DNA from: Streptomyces aureoverticillatus | GTDB taxonomy: Bacteria; Actinomycetota; Actinomycetes; Streptomycetales; Streptomycetaceae | DNA: 64,000 nt | Assembly (NCBI RefSeq): GCF_014649395.1 | Contig: NZ_BMSY01000002.1 | Coordinates: forward strand, 744,001-808,000 | Direction: 5' to 3' | Part shown: piece by piece, positions 8,526-17,271 of the stretch | Numbering within the stretch: position 1 is the stretch's first letter | Layout: every line of letters starts with the position of its first letter | The notes under the pieces: generated by a model | Seen by the model: only the letters and a program-made list of their open reading frames with translations | What the model was told of the DNA's origin: nothing | Database searches by the model: none | Program-made: the position numbers and the translations under genes

Positions 8526-9545
8526 TCACTCCTGACTCATCATGATGAGTGCATCCGTGGCCGGAATCCACGCGTCCGCCGGACGGGTCAGCCACCCTTC
8601 GGCCGCCGCGAGTTCGGCCGCGGCCCGGCGCAGGGCGTCGAGTCCGGGGTGGCGCAGACCGCGGCGCCACACCAGCGACACCGGGGACAGCGGTACGGGG
8701 TCGACGAGCGGGCGGAGCACGGCGCCCGGCAGCTCGGGGAAGCCGACGACGGCGAGGACGGGGTTGCGGTGCTTCGCCATGATCCGCGCGAACTCCTCGG
8801 GGCCGACGGCGAGCGGCGCGGGTGGCGCGACCTCGATGCCGCGGCCCTCGAAGAGGAGGCGGGCGAGGTCGGTCCACTCCGGGGTGCGCTCGTTGCCCGC
8901 GCCCGCGTAGACGCTCTCGCCCGCGAGCCGGTCGAGCGGCACCTCGTCGAGCTCCGTCAGCGGATGGCCGGTCGGCAGCAGCACCGCCATCGGCTCGTAC
9001 CGCACCGGCTGCTGGGCGAGTCCCGCGCGCGCGGCCGCGGACAGCCCCGCGTACCGGCCGAACGACGCGTGCAGGCGCCCGGCCGCGATCTCGGCGACGG
9101 CGCCGGTCAGTCCGCTCTCGAAGCGGGCCATCAGCTCGCACTGCGGGGCCAGTTGCCGGGCCCGGTCCAGGATCCGGCCGGAGACCAGGCCCGGGCTGTT
9201 GAGGTCGACGAGCAGCGGCCTAGCGGCGGCCGTGCTCCCGCGCGTGAAGGCGGCCGCCAGTTCGTCGTGCGCCGCGAGGACGCGCCGCGCGTACGGAAGC
9301 AGCCGCTCACCGTCGGCCGTCAGCGTCACCTGCCGTGTCGACCGCGCGAACAGGCCGACCTCCAGCTCCCGTTCGAGCCGCCGCACATCGCGGCTCAGTG
9401 CCTGCTGGGCGACGTACAGTCGGGCGGCGGCACGGGTGAAGTGCAGTTCCTCGGCGACGGCGAGGAACGAGCGCAGGAGGCGGGGGTCCGCGTCGCGGCG
9501 TGCGTACGGCTCTCCGCCGGGGGACGTGCGGGGCTCTCCGGTCAT
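8526..9545 (-). CDS. LysR-family transcriptional regulator
   Basis: This protein of about 339 residues has an N-terminal winged helix-turn-helix (LLRSFLAVAEELHFTRAAAR ... QQALSRDVRRLE) followed by a LysR substrate-binding domain. I chose the ATG at 9545 because GGAGAG lies 9 bases upstream. The ATG at 9566 is in frame and the two starts sit in a small duplication (MTGE repeated). The gene is divergent from the MFS transporter at 9650, and the 104-base spacer is the expected place for a LysR operator. By the usual logic of such pairs it probably controls that transporter in response to an exported small molecule; the effector is unknown. Confidence 0.88.
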   Translation of the reverse strand: MTGEPRTSPGGEPYARRDADPRLLRSFLAVAEELHFTRAAARLYVAQQALSRDVRRLERELEVGLFARSTRQVTLTADGERLLPYARRVLAAHDELAAAFTRGSTAAARPLLVDLNSPGLVSGRILDRARQLAPQCELMARFESGLTGAVAEIAAGRLHASFGRYAGLSAAARAGLAQQPVRYEPMAVLLPTGHPLTELDEVPLDRLAGESVYAGAGNERTPEWTDLARLLFEGRGIEVAPPAPLAVGPEEFARIMAKHRNPVLAVVGFPELPGAVLRPLVDPVPLSPVSLVWRRGLRHPGLDALRRAAAELAAAEGWLTRPADAWIPATDALIMMSQE

Positions 9546-9649
9546 CCCGCGAAGCTCTCCGGTCATCCCGCGAACTTACAACGCAGGTGCGTGAATCGGC
9601 ACCCAGAAGGTGTTGGACCGCCACCGGGCCACGCGGTGAGCCTTGAGTC

Positions 9650-10960
9650 ATGCCCCAAGCCCCCGCCGACCCAGCCGCCCCACCCGCTGCCCCGCCCACC
9701 AGCGATTCCGGGCACGCCCACACCCGCAACCCCTACGCCCGCCTCTTCGCGATACCCGGCGCCACGGCCTTCACCGTCGGCAACCTCATCGCCCGCCTCC
9801 CCATGGGCATGTTCAGCGTCAGCGCGGTGATCATGATCGCCGGGTCCCGTGGCTCGTACGCGCTCGCGGGCGCCGTCACCGCCACCGGGCTCGCCGCGAC
9901 CGCCGTCGTGGCGCCCTGGACGGCCCGCCTGGTCGACCGGCACGGGCAGGCGCGCGTCGCCGTGCCCGCCACGGCCCTCGCGGTGCTCGGCTCGCTGTCG
10001 CTGCTGCTGTGCGTCCGCTTCGGGGCGCCGGACTGGACCCTGTTCGCCTCATACGCCGCCACCGCCACCACCCCGAACACCGGCGGGATGTCGCGGGCCC
10101 GCTGGGCGCACCTGCTGAAGGGCCGGCCGGACGCGCTGCACACCGCCAACTCCTTCGAGCAGGCGGCGGACGAGCTGTGCTTCATGCTCGGCCCGGTGCT
10201 CGCGGCGTTCCTGTGCGGGTCGCTGTTCCCGCAGGCGGGCACCCTGGTGGGGGCCGTCCTGCTGCTGACCGGCGTGCTGCTGTTCGCCGCCCAGCGCGCG
10301 ACCGAACCCCCGCCCCGGCGACGTACGAGCGACTCTCCGAAGGCGAAATCGCCCCTCCGCGCGCGCGGGATGCCCGCCCTGCTGGCCGTCTTCCTCGCGA
10401 CCGGCGCCGTCTTCGGCTCGCTGGAGGTCGCCACCCTCGCGTACGCGGACGCGCAGGGGCACAAGGCGGCCGGGGGCGCGATCCTCGCCCTTCAGGCCGC
10501 GGGGTCGTGCGCGGCGGGCCTCGTCTACGGAGCCCTGCGCCCGAGCGGCCCGCCTGCCCGCCGCCACATGCTGTGCGGGGCGGCGATGGCGGCCCTGATG
10601 ACGCTGCCGCTGCTCGCCGTGGCGACGACCGGATCGCTGGTGGTCCTCGCGGGGGCGCTGCTCGTCGCCGGGATGGCGACCGCCCCGACGATGGTCACCG
10701 GCATGACGCTGGTGCAGCGGTACGCCCCCGAGGGGCAGTTGAACGAGGCCATGACCCTCGCCGTGACCGGCCTCCTCGGGGGCATCGCGTGCGGCGCGGC
10801 GGGCGGCGGCTGGGCGGTGGAGCACCTCGGCTCCACCGCCGGCTACGCCGTCCCCGTGGCCGCCGCCCTGTGCGCGCTGCTGCTCAGCACCGCGCGGGCT
10901 TGCGCCACGAGCACTCGAGCTCGCCGCCCTGCCCGGACCCGCGCTCCGCACGAGGCCTGA
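9650..10960 (+). CDS. Major facilitator superfamily transporter
   Basis: This 436-residue protein has about twelve predicted membrane helices. The loop after helix 2 has the form ARLVDRHGQARV, a version of the MFS motif A (usually G....DR.GRR). The N-terminus is Pro/Ala-rich and a basic segment (PPPRRRTSDSPKAK) joins the two six-helix halves. It resembles small-molecule or sugar efflux MFS proteins; no substrate can be read from the sequence. Its last 77 bases overlap the convergent dacB gene, so the basic C-terminal tail after the last helix is encoded opposite the end of dacB. It is probably regulated by the divergent LysR protein. Confidence 0.88.
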   Translation: MPQAPADPAAPPAAPPTSDSGHAHTRNPYARLFAIPGATAFTVGNLIARLPMGMFSVSAVIMIAGSRGSYALAGAVTATGLAATAVVAPWTARLVDRHGQARVAVPATALAVLGSLSLLLCVRFGAPDWTLFASYAATATTPNTGGMSRARWAHLLKGRPDALHTANSFEQAADELCFMLGPVLAAFLCGSLFPQAGTLVGAVLLLTGVLLFAAQRATEPPPRRRTSDSPKAKSPLRARGMPALLAVFLATGAVFGSLEVATLAYADAQGHKAAGGAILALQAAGSCAAGLVYGALRPSGPPARRHMLCGAAMAALMTLPLLAVATTGSLVVLAGALLVAGMATAPTMVTGMTLVQRYAPEGQLNEAMTLAVTGLLGGIACGAAGGGWAVEHLGSTAGYAVPVAAALCALLLSTARACATSTRARRPARTRAPHEA

Positions 10961-12485
10961 CCAGGACGGCCTTGTCCTCGTCGGACTTCGCGAGCGTGAC
11001 CACGATGGCGTCCTCCAGCGCCTTCACCGAGGACGGCAGGTAGTTGTTGAGGACGATGCTGAAGACCAGTTCGCGGCCGCCCGCGTCGGTCACGTACCCC
11101 GACAGGGCGGACGCGCCGGTCAGCGTCCCGGTCTTGGCGCGCACGTTGAGCGCCGCGGGCGTCCCGCACATCCGCGAGCGCAACGTGCCGCCGTCGAGCT
11201 TGTCCGGGTCGCACGCCACCGGCAGCGACCGGTACCAGTCGGCGAACCACGGCTCGCCCTTCGCCGAGCGCAGCAGCTTGATGAACTGGTCGGCGGCGGC
11301 GTTGTTCTTGCGCGAGAGCCCGGAGCCGTCGACGTGCCGCAGCTTGCCCGGGTCGACCCCGGCCGTCTTCAGATAGCCGCCGATCGCCGCGATGCCGTCG
11401 CCCCAACTCCCGGGCCGTCCGGTCGCCTTGTGCCCCATGGCCTTCGTCAGGGACTCCGCGTGCATGTTGTTGGACAGCTTCATGAACGGGATCAGCAGGT
11501 CCCTGAGCGTCATGGAGGCGTGCGAGGCCAGCTCGCGCGCCCCCTTGGGGGTCGGAATCCCGGCCCGGGTGGGCCCACCGACCTTCACCCCGTGGGCGGC
11601 CAGCGCGTCCCGGAAGATCGCGGCGGCGTACCGGGTCGGCTCCCAGACGGTGATCCACTCCTTGGTGGTGCTGCCGCCGACGGGCACCGTGCCGCTGACG
11701 GTGATGGTGTTCTTGCCGTGCTGCCGCTCGACGGCGATGGTGTCCGCGCCGCCCGCGGCGACCGTCCTGGCCCGCAGATCGATGTCTACGTAGTCGGTCT
11801 TCGGCGTCACGGTGACCTTCGGCCTGTCCCCTGCCGCAGCCCCCGGCGCGACCTCGACGACGACCGTCCCGGTGTCGTAGTCCGTGTCGGGCGCGACGCT
11901 CAGCGCGGAGATCTGCGCGGCGTAGTACGAGGACTCGTCGTCGGCGCCCCAGGTGTCGCCCTGGCGCCGGTCGTCGAACCGGGTGTCGTCGGCCACGAGC
12001 CGCCCCGAGACCCGCTTGATGCCCGCGGCGGCGACCTTCTCGGCGAGCCGGTCGTAGTCCTTGGCGAGCGTCGTCGGGTCGCCGGTGCCGCGCAGATACA
12101 GGTCGCCCTTGAGCACGGGCCCGTGCCGGTCGCCGTGGGCGAGCACGTCGGTGGTGAAGCGGTGCTCGGGGCCGAGCAGCTCCAGGGCGGCGGCCGAGGT
12201 CAGCATCTTGGTGTTGGAGGCGGGCATCAGGCGCCCGCTGGGCAGGTGCTGGTAGAGGGTCTCGCCGGTCTCGGCGTCGGCGACCACGACGCTCGCGGCG
12301 CCGCCCTCCATCCGGGGGTCGCCGAGGATGGTGTCGATGGCTTCGGGCAGCCCGCTCCGGTCGGAGTCCGCCCCGGCCGGGGCACTGAGGGAGCCGAAAG
12401 AGAAGGTGGCCACGGCGAGGCCGAGCACGGCGGGCCAGATCCAGTGGCGCATACGGTGGTTGACGCGTCTCACGGGTCTACTCAT
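10884..12485 (-). CDS. dacB: DacB-type D-Ala-D-Ala carboxypeptidase/endopeptidase (class C PBP)
   Basis: This protein of about 533 residues belongs to peptidase family S13. It has a signal peptide (hydrophobic core about 15-35, AGAD cleavage region). The catalytic SxxK motif is SNTK (90-93), SNN appears as KLSNNMHAES, and KTG as AKTGTLTGAS. The enzyme trims or cleaves D-alanine cross-bridges in peptidoglycan outside the membrane. The start is uncertain: ATG at 12485 is used here, with GTG at 12473 and ATG at 12452 possible. The 3' end overlaps the convergent MFS gene by 77 bases. It lies downstream of ssrA but is separated from it by a strong terminator. Confidence 0.93.
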   Translation of the reverse strand: MSRPVRRVNHRMRHWIWPAVLGLAVATFSFGSLSAPAGADSDRSGLPEAIDTILGDPRMEGGAASVVVADAETGETLYQHLPSGRLMPASNTKMLTSAAALELLGPEHRFTTDVLAHGDRHGPVLKGDLYLRGTGDPTTLAKDYDRLAEKVAAAGIKRVSGRLVADDTRFDDRRQGDTWGADDESSYYAAQISALSVAPDTDYDTGTVVVEVAPGAAAGDRPKVTVTPKTDYVDIDLRARTVAAGGADTIAVERQHGKNTITVSGTVPVGGSTTKEWITVWEPTRYAAAIFRDALAAHGVKVGGPTRAGIPTPKGARELASHASMTLRDLLIPFMKLSNNMHAESLTKAMGHKATGRPGSWGDGIAAIGGYLKTAGVDPGKLRHVDGSGLSRKNNAAADQFIKLLRSAKGEPWFADWYRSLPVACDPDKLDGGTLRSRMCGTPAALNVRAKTGTLTGASALSGYVTDAGGRELVFSIVLNNYLPSSVKALEDAIVVTLAKSDEDKAVLVRPRAERGSGQGGELECSWRKPARC

Positions 12486-12550
12486 GACCCTGGAGCATCC
12501 CGGAAGACGGCCGCGCGCGACAGTAGGCGGCGCCGCACGACGCAGACACG

Positions 12551-12589
12551 ACGAAGGCCCGGTGGTCGTGGTGACCACCGGGCCTTCGT
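12551..12589 (-). terminator. Strong terminator after ssrA
   Basis: A perfect 17-bp inverted repeat (12551-12567 with 12573-12589) with a 5-base loop lies 16 bases beyond the tmRNA 3' end. It separates ssrA from dacB. Confidence 0.85.
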
Positions 12590-12604
12590 CTCACATGGGA
12601 ATTG

Positions 12605-12972
12605 TGGAGATGGCGGGAATCGAACCCGCGTCCAACGGTGCAGAATCAGGGCTTCTCCGTGTGCAGTTCGCTGTGATTTTCTCGGCCCCGGTGATCTCGC
12701 GAACAAGTCTCCGACGGGCCCAGTCACTGTTTGATTTCCTTCCAGACCCCGTGACCGGGTCTAGAAGTTTAGTTCCCTAGCTGATGCCAGGATCCGGGTC
12801 GGGAACAGCCCCGGGCTGACACTTCGCAAAGTCGCTACTTAGGCAGCGAGGGCGAAGGAATCGCGCTTGGTGTTGGCGATTATTTGTTGCGACATATGGT
12901 TTACGAGATCATTGCCGCTTCCTCGACACGCTTCCCCTGCTTCGACATCCGCTGTCGAAACCGATCATCCCC
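12605..12972 (-). ncRNA. ssrA: Transfer-messenger RNA (tmRNA)
   Basis: The RNA rescues stalled ribosomes with SmpB. Its 5' end GGGGATG (from 12972) pairs with CATCTCC near the 3' end to form the acceptor stem. The T-arm GGTTCGATTCC lies just before the 3' end, and the 3' CCA is not encoded because the genome reads A-CAA there. The resume open frame at 12839-12877 encodes the degradation tag ANTKRDSFALAA and ends in TAA. About 368 nt fits the family. Its neighbour smpB is 112 bp upstream on the same strand. A tRNA-like signal here is the tRNA-like domain of tmRNA, not a separate tRNA. Confidence 0.96.
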
Positions 12973-13084
12973 ATGTTGATTTTTCAATCCCTCCGAGGAG
13001 GGGCCGCCCCGTCACCTGCGGGGCATGAACCATCGTACGTGACCAACGCCGACCGGTGCCAGCCTATTCCCGGGCGCCGGGGGC

Positions 13085-13606
13085 CTAGGCGATCCCCTGC
13101 CGCCGCCTCGCCGCCGAGATCGCCCGGTTCGTCTCCCGGGTGTCCTGCTTCTCGCGCAGCGTCTGCCGCTTGTCGTACTCCTTCTTGCCCTTGGCCAGCG
13201 CGATCTCGACCTTGACCCGGCTGTCCTTGAAGTACAGGGCGAGGGGCACGATCGTGTGACCCGTCTCCTGGGACTTCGAGTGCAGCTTGTCGATCTCGGC
13301 CCGGTGCAGCAGGAGCTTGCGCTTCCGCGTGGCCGAGTGGTTGGTCCAGGTGCCCTGCACGTACTCGGGGACGTGGATGTTGTGCAGCCACGCCTCGCCG
13401 CCGTCGATGTGCACGAAGCCGTCCACCAGGGAGGCCCGGCCCAGGCGCAGCGACTTGACCTCGGTGCCCATCAGCACCAGGCCGCACTCGTACGTGTCCA
13501 GGATGTGGTAGTCGTGCCGCGCCTTCTTGTTCTGCGCGATCATCTTGCGGGCGGGGGCCTTCTCGTTGGCCTTGGCGGCCTTGCGCTTTACCTTTTCCTT
13601 CGCCAT
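13085..13606 (-). CDS. smpB: SsrA-binding protein SmpB
   Basis: This 173-residue protein is the tmRNA partner that places the tRNA-like domain in the ribosome during trans-translation. Recognisable family segments are [49 protein letters not shown] and the C-terminal tail [12 protein letters not shown] with a basic end, the part that sits in the empty mRNA channel. It has an extra Lys-rich N-terminus ([20 protein letters not shown]) compared with the E. coli form. It lies between ssrA and the S41 protease gene on one strand, the order I recall for Streptomyces. Confidence 0.97.
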   Translation of the reverse strand: MAKEKVKRKAAKANEKAPARKMIAQNKKARHDYHILDTYECGLVLMGTEVKSLRLGRASLVDGFVHIDGGEAWLHNIHVPEYVQGTWTNHSATRKRKLLLHRAEIDKLHSKSQETGHTIVPLALYFKDSRVKVEIALAKGKKEYDKRQTLREKQDTRETNRAISAARRRQGIA

Positions 13607-13624
13607 AGTCCGCCCATTTTCGCA

Positions 13625-14812
13625 CTACGAGGGGGGCCCGAGGCCAGTCAATACTGTCTCGGCCCGCTTCTGGGCGCCGTCCTCGACCTCCAGGTCCGGG
13701 GTGATGCCCCGGCCGTCGACCGCCTTCCCCGAAGGGGTGCGGTAGTGCCCGACGGTCAGCTCGGCGACGGAGCCGTCGGGCAGCTTGCTCGGCATCTGCA
13801 CCGAGCCCTTGCCGAACGTCCTGGAGCCCACGACGACCGCGCGGCCGCGGTCCTGGAGGGCCCCGGTGAGCAGCTCGGCCGCGCTCATCGTGCCGCCGTC
13901 GACGAGCGCGACCACGGGTCTGGTGGTGTCGCCGCCCTGCTTGGCGTGCAGGGCGCGCTGCTCGCCTCGTACGTCGTACGTCGCCACGAGGCCGCCGTCC
14001 AGGATGGCGGAGGAGGCCGTGGTGGCCTCGGAGACCAGGCCGCCGGAGTTGCCGCGCAGGTCGAGGAGGACGCCGGCGCCCCGGGGGGCGCGGCGCACCG
14101 CGTCCCGTACGGCCTCGCCGGAGCCCTTCGTGAAGGCCGCGACCTTGATCATCACGGCGCCGCCGGGCAGCCGGGAGACGGTCACGGAGTCCGTCGACAG
14201 GCGGGCGCGGCGCAGGGTCTCGGTCCACGCGCGCGTGCCGCGCTTCAGGCCGAGGGTGACGGGGGTGTTCTCGCGGTCGCCGCGCAGCAGGGCCACGACG
14301 TCGGTGACGGGGCGGCCGGTGGCCTCCTTGCCGTCGATGGCGGTGAGCTTGTCGCCCTCGCGGATGCCCGCGCGGTCGGCGGGGCCGCCGCGCTGCACCC
14401 GGGACACCTCGATCCTGCCGTCGGCGGCGCGCCGGGCCCACAGGCCGACTCCGGTGTAGGCGCCGTCGAGGGACTGCTCGAACTCGCGATACTCGCCCTG
14501 GGTGTAGACCGAGGCCCAGCGGTCGCCGCTGCGGCTGACGACGTCCTCGGCGGCCTTCTTGCCGGACTTGCCGTCGGCCATCGCCTCGGCGGCGGCGTCG
14601 GCGGCCTCCTCGGCGGGGTCCCGCTCGCGGTCGCTGTCCCGGGAGGAGGCGACGGCGCGCGTGGGCGGCGGGGCCGGATTCCGGCCTTCCGTCGCGTCCT
14701 CGGTCCAGGATCCGGTGGCCGCACCGGTGGCGAGGACGCTCGCGAACACCAATGTCAGGGCCGCCCCGCGGCGGATGCGGCGGGGCTCGGGGAGCCGGTC
14801 GGGGCCTGACAT
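13625..14812 (-). CDS. S41-family C-terminal processing protease
   Basis: This 395-residue exported protease has an N-terminal signal or anchor helix (about 17-35). It continues with an Ala/Asp-rich linker, a PDZ domain (GVGLWARRAADG ... RAGIREGDKLTAIDG) and a tail-specific protease domain. The catalytic serine is in GGTMSAAELL (about residue 309) and the general-base lysine in TFGKGSVQ (about 334), the 25-residue spacing typical of the family. It probably degrades or matures envelope proteins. It lies between ftsX and smpB; the short gaps suggest joint transcription with ftsEX. The Shine-Dalgarno before the ATG at 14812 is weak. Confidence 0.93.
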   Translation of the reverse strand: MSGPDRLPEPRRIRRGAALTLVFASVLATGAATGSWTEDATEGRNPAPPPTRAVASSRDSDRERDPAEEAADAAAEAMADGKSGKKAAEDVVSRSGDRWASVYTQGEYREFEQSLDGAYTGVGLWARRAADGRIEVSRVQRGGPADRAGIREGDKLTAIDGKEATGRPVTDVVALLRGDRENTPVTLGLKRGTRAWTETLRRARLSTDSVTVSRLPGGAVMIKVAAFTKGSGEAVRDAVRRAPRGAGVLLDLRGNSGGLVSEATTASSAILDGGLVATYDVRGEQRALHAKQGGDTTRPVVALVDGGTMSAAELLTGALQDRGRAVVVGSRTFGKGSVQMPSKLPDGSVAELTVGHYRTPSGKAVDGRGITPDLEVEDGAQKRAETVLTGLGPPS

Positions 14813-14912
14813 GTCGGTGAGTCTAGGACAACGAGGGGCGCCGCACGGCCGGTTGACCGCACGGCGCCCGAGGCACTCCTCACACTCCGAGGGCCGGGAG
14901 ACGCCCCGTGTC

Positions 14913-15830
14913 TCAGACCTTCAGGTACTTGCGCAGGGCGAAGAAAGCAGCAAGGGCGGGCATGAGCAGACCGATGGCGAGCACCAGCGGCAGCTTGGCG
15001 AGCACCGCGTCCCAGCCGATGAAGTTGATCAGGTTGAGCTTCTCGGACAGCTGCAGGCCGTGGTCGATGATGAAGTACCGGCCGAGGAGCAGGAATCCGC
15101 ACGCGAGCCCGCCGCCGATCAGGCCGGCGACGGCCGCCTCCAGGATGAACGGCATCTGGATGTAGAAGCTGGACGCGCCGACGAGCCGCATGATCCCGGT
15201 TTCACGTCGACGGCTGAACGCCGAGACGCGCACCGTGTTGACGATCAGCATCAGGGCGACGACGAGCATGAGCGCCATCACCGCGAGCGCCGCCCAGTTC
15301 ATGCCGTTGAGGAGCTCGAAGAGGTTGTCCAGGACGCCCTTCTGGTCCTCCACGGACTGCACGCCGTCCCGTCCGGAGAAGGCGGTCGCGACCACCTGGT
15401 ACTTCTCCGGGTCCTTCAGCTTGATGCGGTACGACTCCTGCATCTGGTCCGGCGTCAGCGAGCTGGACAGCGGCGAGTCGCCGAACTGCTCCTTGTAGTG
15501 CTTGTACGCCTGGTCCGCCGTCTCGTGCTGGACGGTGTCGACGACCGGCATCTTCTTCAGATCGGTGAGGATCTGGTCCTTCTGCTCGTTCGTGACGGCG
15601 CCCTTGGCGCACTTGGGGTCCTGCTCGGCGTCCGCCTTGTTGCACAGGAAGATCGAGACGTTGACCTTGTCGTACCAGTAGCCCTTCATCGTGCTCACCT
15701 GGTCGCGCATGAGCAGCGAGCCGCCGAAGAGGGCGAGCGAGAGCGCTACGGAGACGACGACCGCGAAGGTCATCGTGAGATTGCGGCGGAGACCGACGCC
15801 GATCTCCGACAGGACGAACTGGGCGCGCAT
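14913..15830 (-). CDS. ftsX: Cell-division ABC transporter permease FtsX
   Basis: This 305-residue membrane protein has one N-terminal helix (TMTFAVVVSVALSLALFGGS), a large extracellular domain (about residues 45-175, with the pair CNKADAEQDPKC) and three C-terminal helices. The N-terminal MRAQFVLSEIGVGLRRN is typical of actinobacterial FtsX. With FtsE it passes a cytoplasmic ATPase signal to peptidoglycan hydrolases outside; in actinobacteria the usual partner is a RipC-type hydrolase, not visible here. GAAAGG lies 5 bases before the ATG. The gene follows ftsE by 85 bases. Confidence 0.96.
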   Translation of the reverse strand: MRAQFVLSEIGVGLRRNLTMTFAVVVSVALSLALFGGSLLMRDQVSTMKGYWYDKVNVSIFLCNKADAEQDPKCAKGAVTNEQKDQILTDLKKMPVVDTVQHETADQAYKHYKEQFGDSPLSSSLTPDQMQESYRIKLKDPEKYQVVATAFSGRDGVQSVEDQKGVLDNLFELLNGMNWAALAVMALMLVVALMLIVNTVRVSAFSRRRETGIMRLVGASSFYIQMPFILEAAVAGLIGGGLACGFLLLGRYFIIDHGLQLSEKLNLINFIGWDAVLAKLPLVLAIGLLMPALAAFFALRKYLKV

Positions 15831-15915
15831 GGCGGCCTTTCAGTGGATCAGGTGGAGCGGAGGGTTCAGGCACGGGCGCGGACGCCGGCGGCCATGGCAG
15901 GCGCCGACGCCCGGG

Positions 15916-16605
15916 TCAGTGCTGGTAGCCGTAGACACCGCGGGACTGGTCGCGGACCAGACGGCCCTTCTCCAGCTCGATGACGCGCTTGCGCATCTGG
16001 TCCACGATCTGCTGGTCGTGGGTGGCCATCACGACGGTGGTGCCGGTGCGGTTGATGCGGTCGAGCAGCTTCATGATGCCGACCGACGTCTGCGGGTCGA
16101 GGTTGCCCGTCGGCTCGTCGGCGATCAGCAGCTTCGGCCGGTTGACGAAGGCGCGGGCGATGGCCACGCGCTGCTGCTCACCGCCGGACAGCTCGCCGGG
16201 CATCCGGTCCTCCTTGCCGCCGAGGCCGACGAGGTCGAGGACCTGGGGCACGGACTTGCGGATCTCGCCGCGCGACTTGCCGATGACCTCCTGCGCGAAG
16301 GCCACGTTCTCGGCGACGGTCTTGTTCGGCAGCAGCCGGAAGTCCTGGAAGACGGTGCCGAGCTGGCGCCGCATGTGCGGCACCTTCCAGTTGGAGAGCC
16401 GGGCCAGATCCTTGCCCAGGACGTGCACCTGGCCGTGGCTGGTGCGCTCCTCGCGGAGGATCAGCCGCAGGAAGGTGGACTTTCCGGAGCCGGATGACCC
16501 CACCAGGAAGACGAACTCGCCCTTCTCGATCTCCAGCGACACGTCGCGGAGGGCGGGGCGGTTCTGCTTCGGATAGGCCTTGGAGACGTTGTCGAATCGG
16601 ATCAC
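15916..16605 (-). CDS. ftsE: Cell-division ATP-binding protein FtsE
   Basis: This 229-residue ABC ATPase begins at a GTG at 16605 ([11 protein letters not shown]); longer in-frame starts add only Arg-rich, unconserved sequence. It has Walker [11 protein letters not shown]-loop VFQDFRLL, signature LSGGEQQR, Walker B LLIADEPT and the switch histidine in MATHDQ. It pairs with FtsX to control septal and tip peptidoglycan hydrolysis. The C-terminal tail ([12 protein letters not shown]) is the Gly/Tyr-rich end seen in Streptomyces FtsE. Confidence 0.97.
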   Translation of the reverse strand: MIRFDNVSKAYPKQNRPALRDVSLEIEKGEFVFLVGSSGSGKSTFLRLILREERTSHGQVHVLGKDLARLSNWKVPHMRRQLGTVFQDFRLLPNKTVAENVAFAQEVIGKSRGEIRKSVPQVLDLVGLGGKEDRMPGELSGGEQQRVAIARAFVNRPKLLIADEPTGNLDPQTSVGIMKLLDRINRTGTTVVMATHDQQIVDQMRKRVIELEKGRLVRDQSRGVYGYQH

Positions 16606-16835
16606 GGATGCACCACGGGTCGCCGGGGGTAGGTGAGCGTGACCATACGCGAACCGGGTACGGCCGCGCAGTCGGCGTCCTGAGTTGCGCGTTTTGTTGC
16701 GGATCCGACTCCGCACAAATGGGGTGCCGGACGGCGGGCCGCGCCGAATTCCGTGGAAGCTGGCACAGTGGTAGGGGGAACGGTTGAGGTTCCCCGAGCG
16801 TTGGGCAGGCTGAGACTGTGCGGGAGGAGAAGCGC

Positions 16836-17027
16836 ATGACCTATGACAGGTTGGTGTGCGCGAACTGCGCGGCGCCTGTGAACGAGGGCCGCTGCCCCGT
16901 GTGCCGGGCCAGCCGGCAGCGGATGCAGCACGAGGGCCCCTTCGGTGGCCTCAGTCCCGCCGCTCTGATAGGGCTGCTGCTGGTGCTGATCATGGCGATG
17001 GCCCTGGTGGCGCACCAGGCCGCGTAG
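16836..17027 (+). CDS. Small zinc-ribbon membrane protein
   Basis: This 63-residue protein starts at the ATG at 16836 with a strong GGGAGGAG site 6 bases upstream. Two CxxC pairs (CANC and CPVC, 15 residues from the first to the second) form a probable zinc ribbon at residues 8-26. A single membrane helix follows (about 43-59, [18 protein letters not shown]). It is divergent from ftsE, and a 13-bp hairpin terminator ends it. Zinc-ribbon plus helix proteins often act as small adaptors; the function is unknown. Its fixed position beside ftsEX suggests a link with division or growth, which is inference. Confidence 0.8.
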   Translation: MTYDRLVCANCAAPVNEGRCPVCRASRQRMQHEGPFGGLSPAALIGLLLVLIMAMALVAHQAA

Positions 17028-17129
17028 CCGCCGGACACCGGGCCGGAACCGGCCCCTGGGGCGCCGAAGCAGCAGCTTCCGGGCAGGCAGCCCGTCAACG
17101 GACGCGTGGCGTGCGAAGCAGCACGCGGA

Positions 17130-17160
17130 AAGGCCCGGAGCCGATGAGGCTCCGGGCCTT
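17130..17160 (+). terminator. Hairpin terminator after the zinc-ribbon gene
   Basis: A perfect 13-bp stem (17130-17142 with 17148-17160) and a 5-base loop, followed by a short pyrimidine stretch, lies 103 bases after the stop at 17027. The gene on the other strand ends at 17272, so the site may serve both directions. Confidence 0.8.
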
Positions 17161-17271
17161 GTCCTTGCGTTCTCTGGGCCTTCCCTGGGCCTTCTCCGGC
17201 GCCTTCGACGCCGTCCCCGTTACGTTGCGTACGTCGCCGTGACGCTACGTCGCGGGCGGGTGACCGTCAGG

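Noticed and set aside
12605..12625. tRNA-like T-arm signal
   Set aside because: It is the 3' tRNA-like domain of tmRNA, since the tag frame and 5' partner are present.
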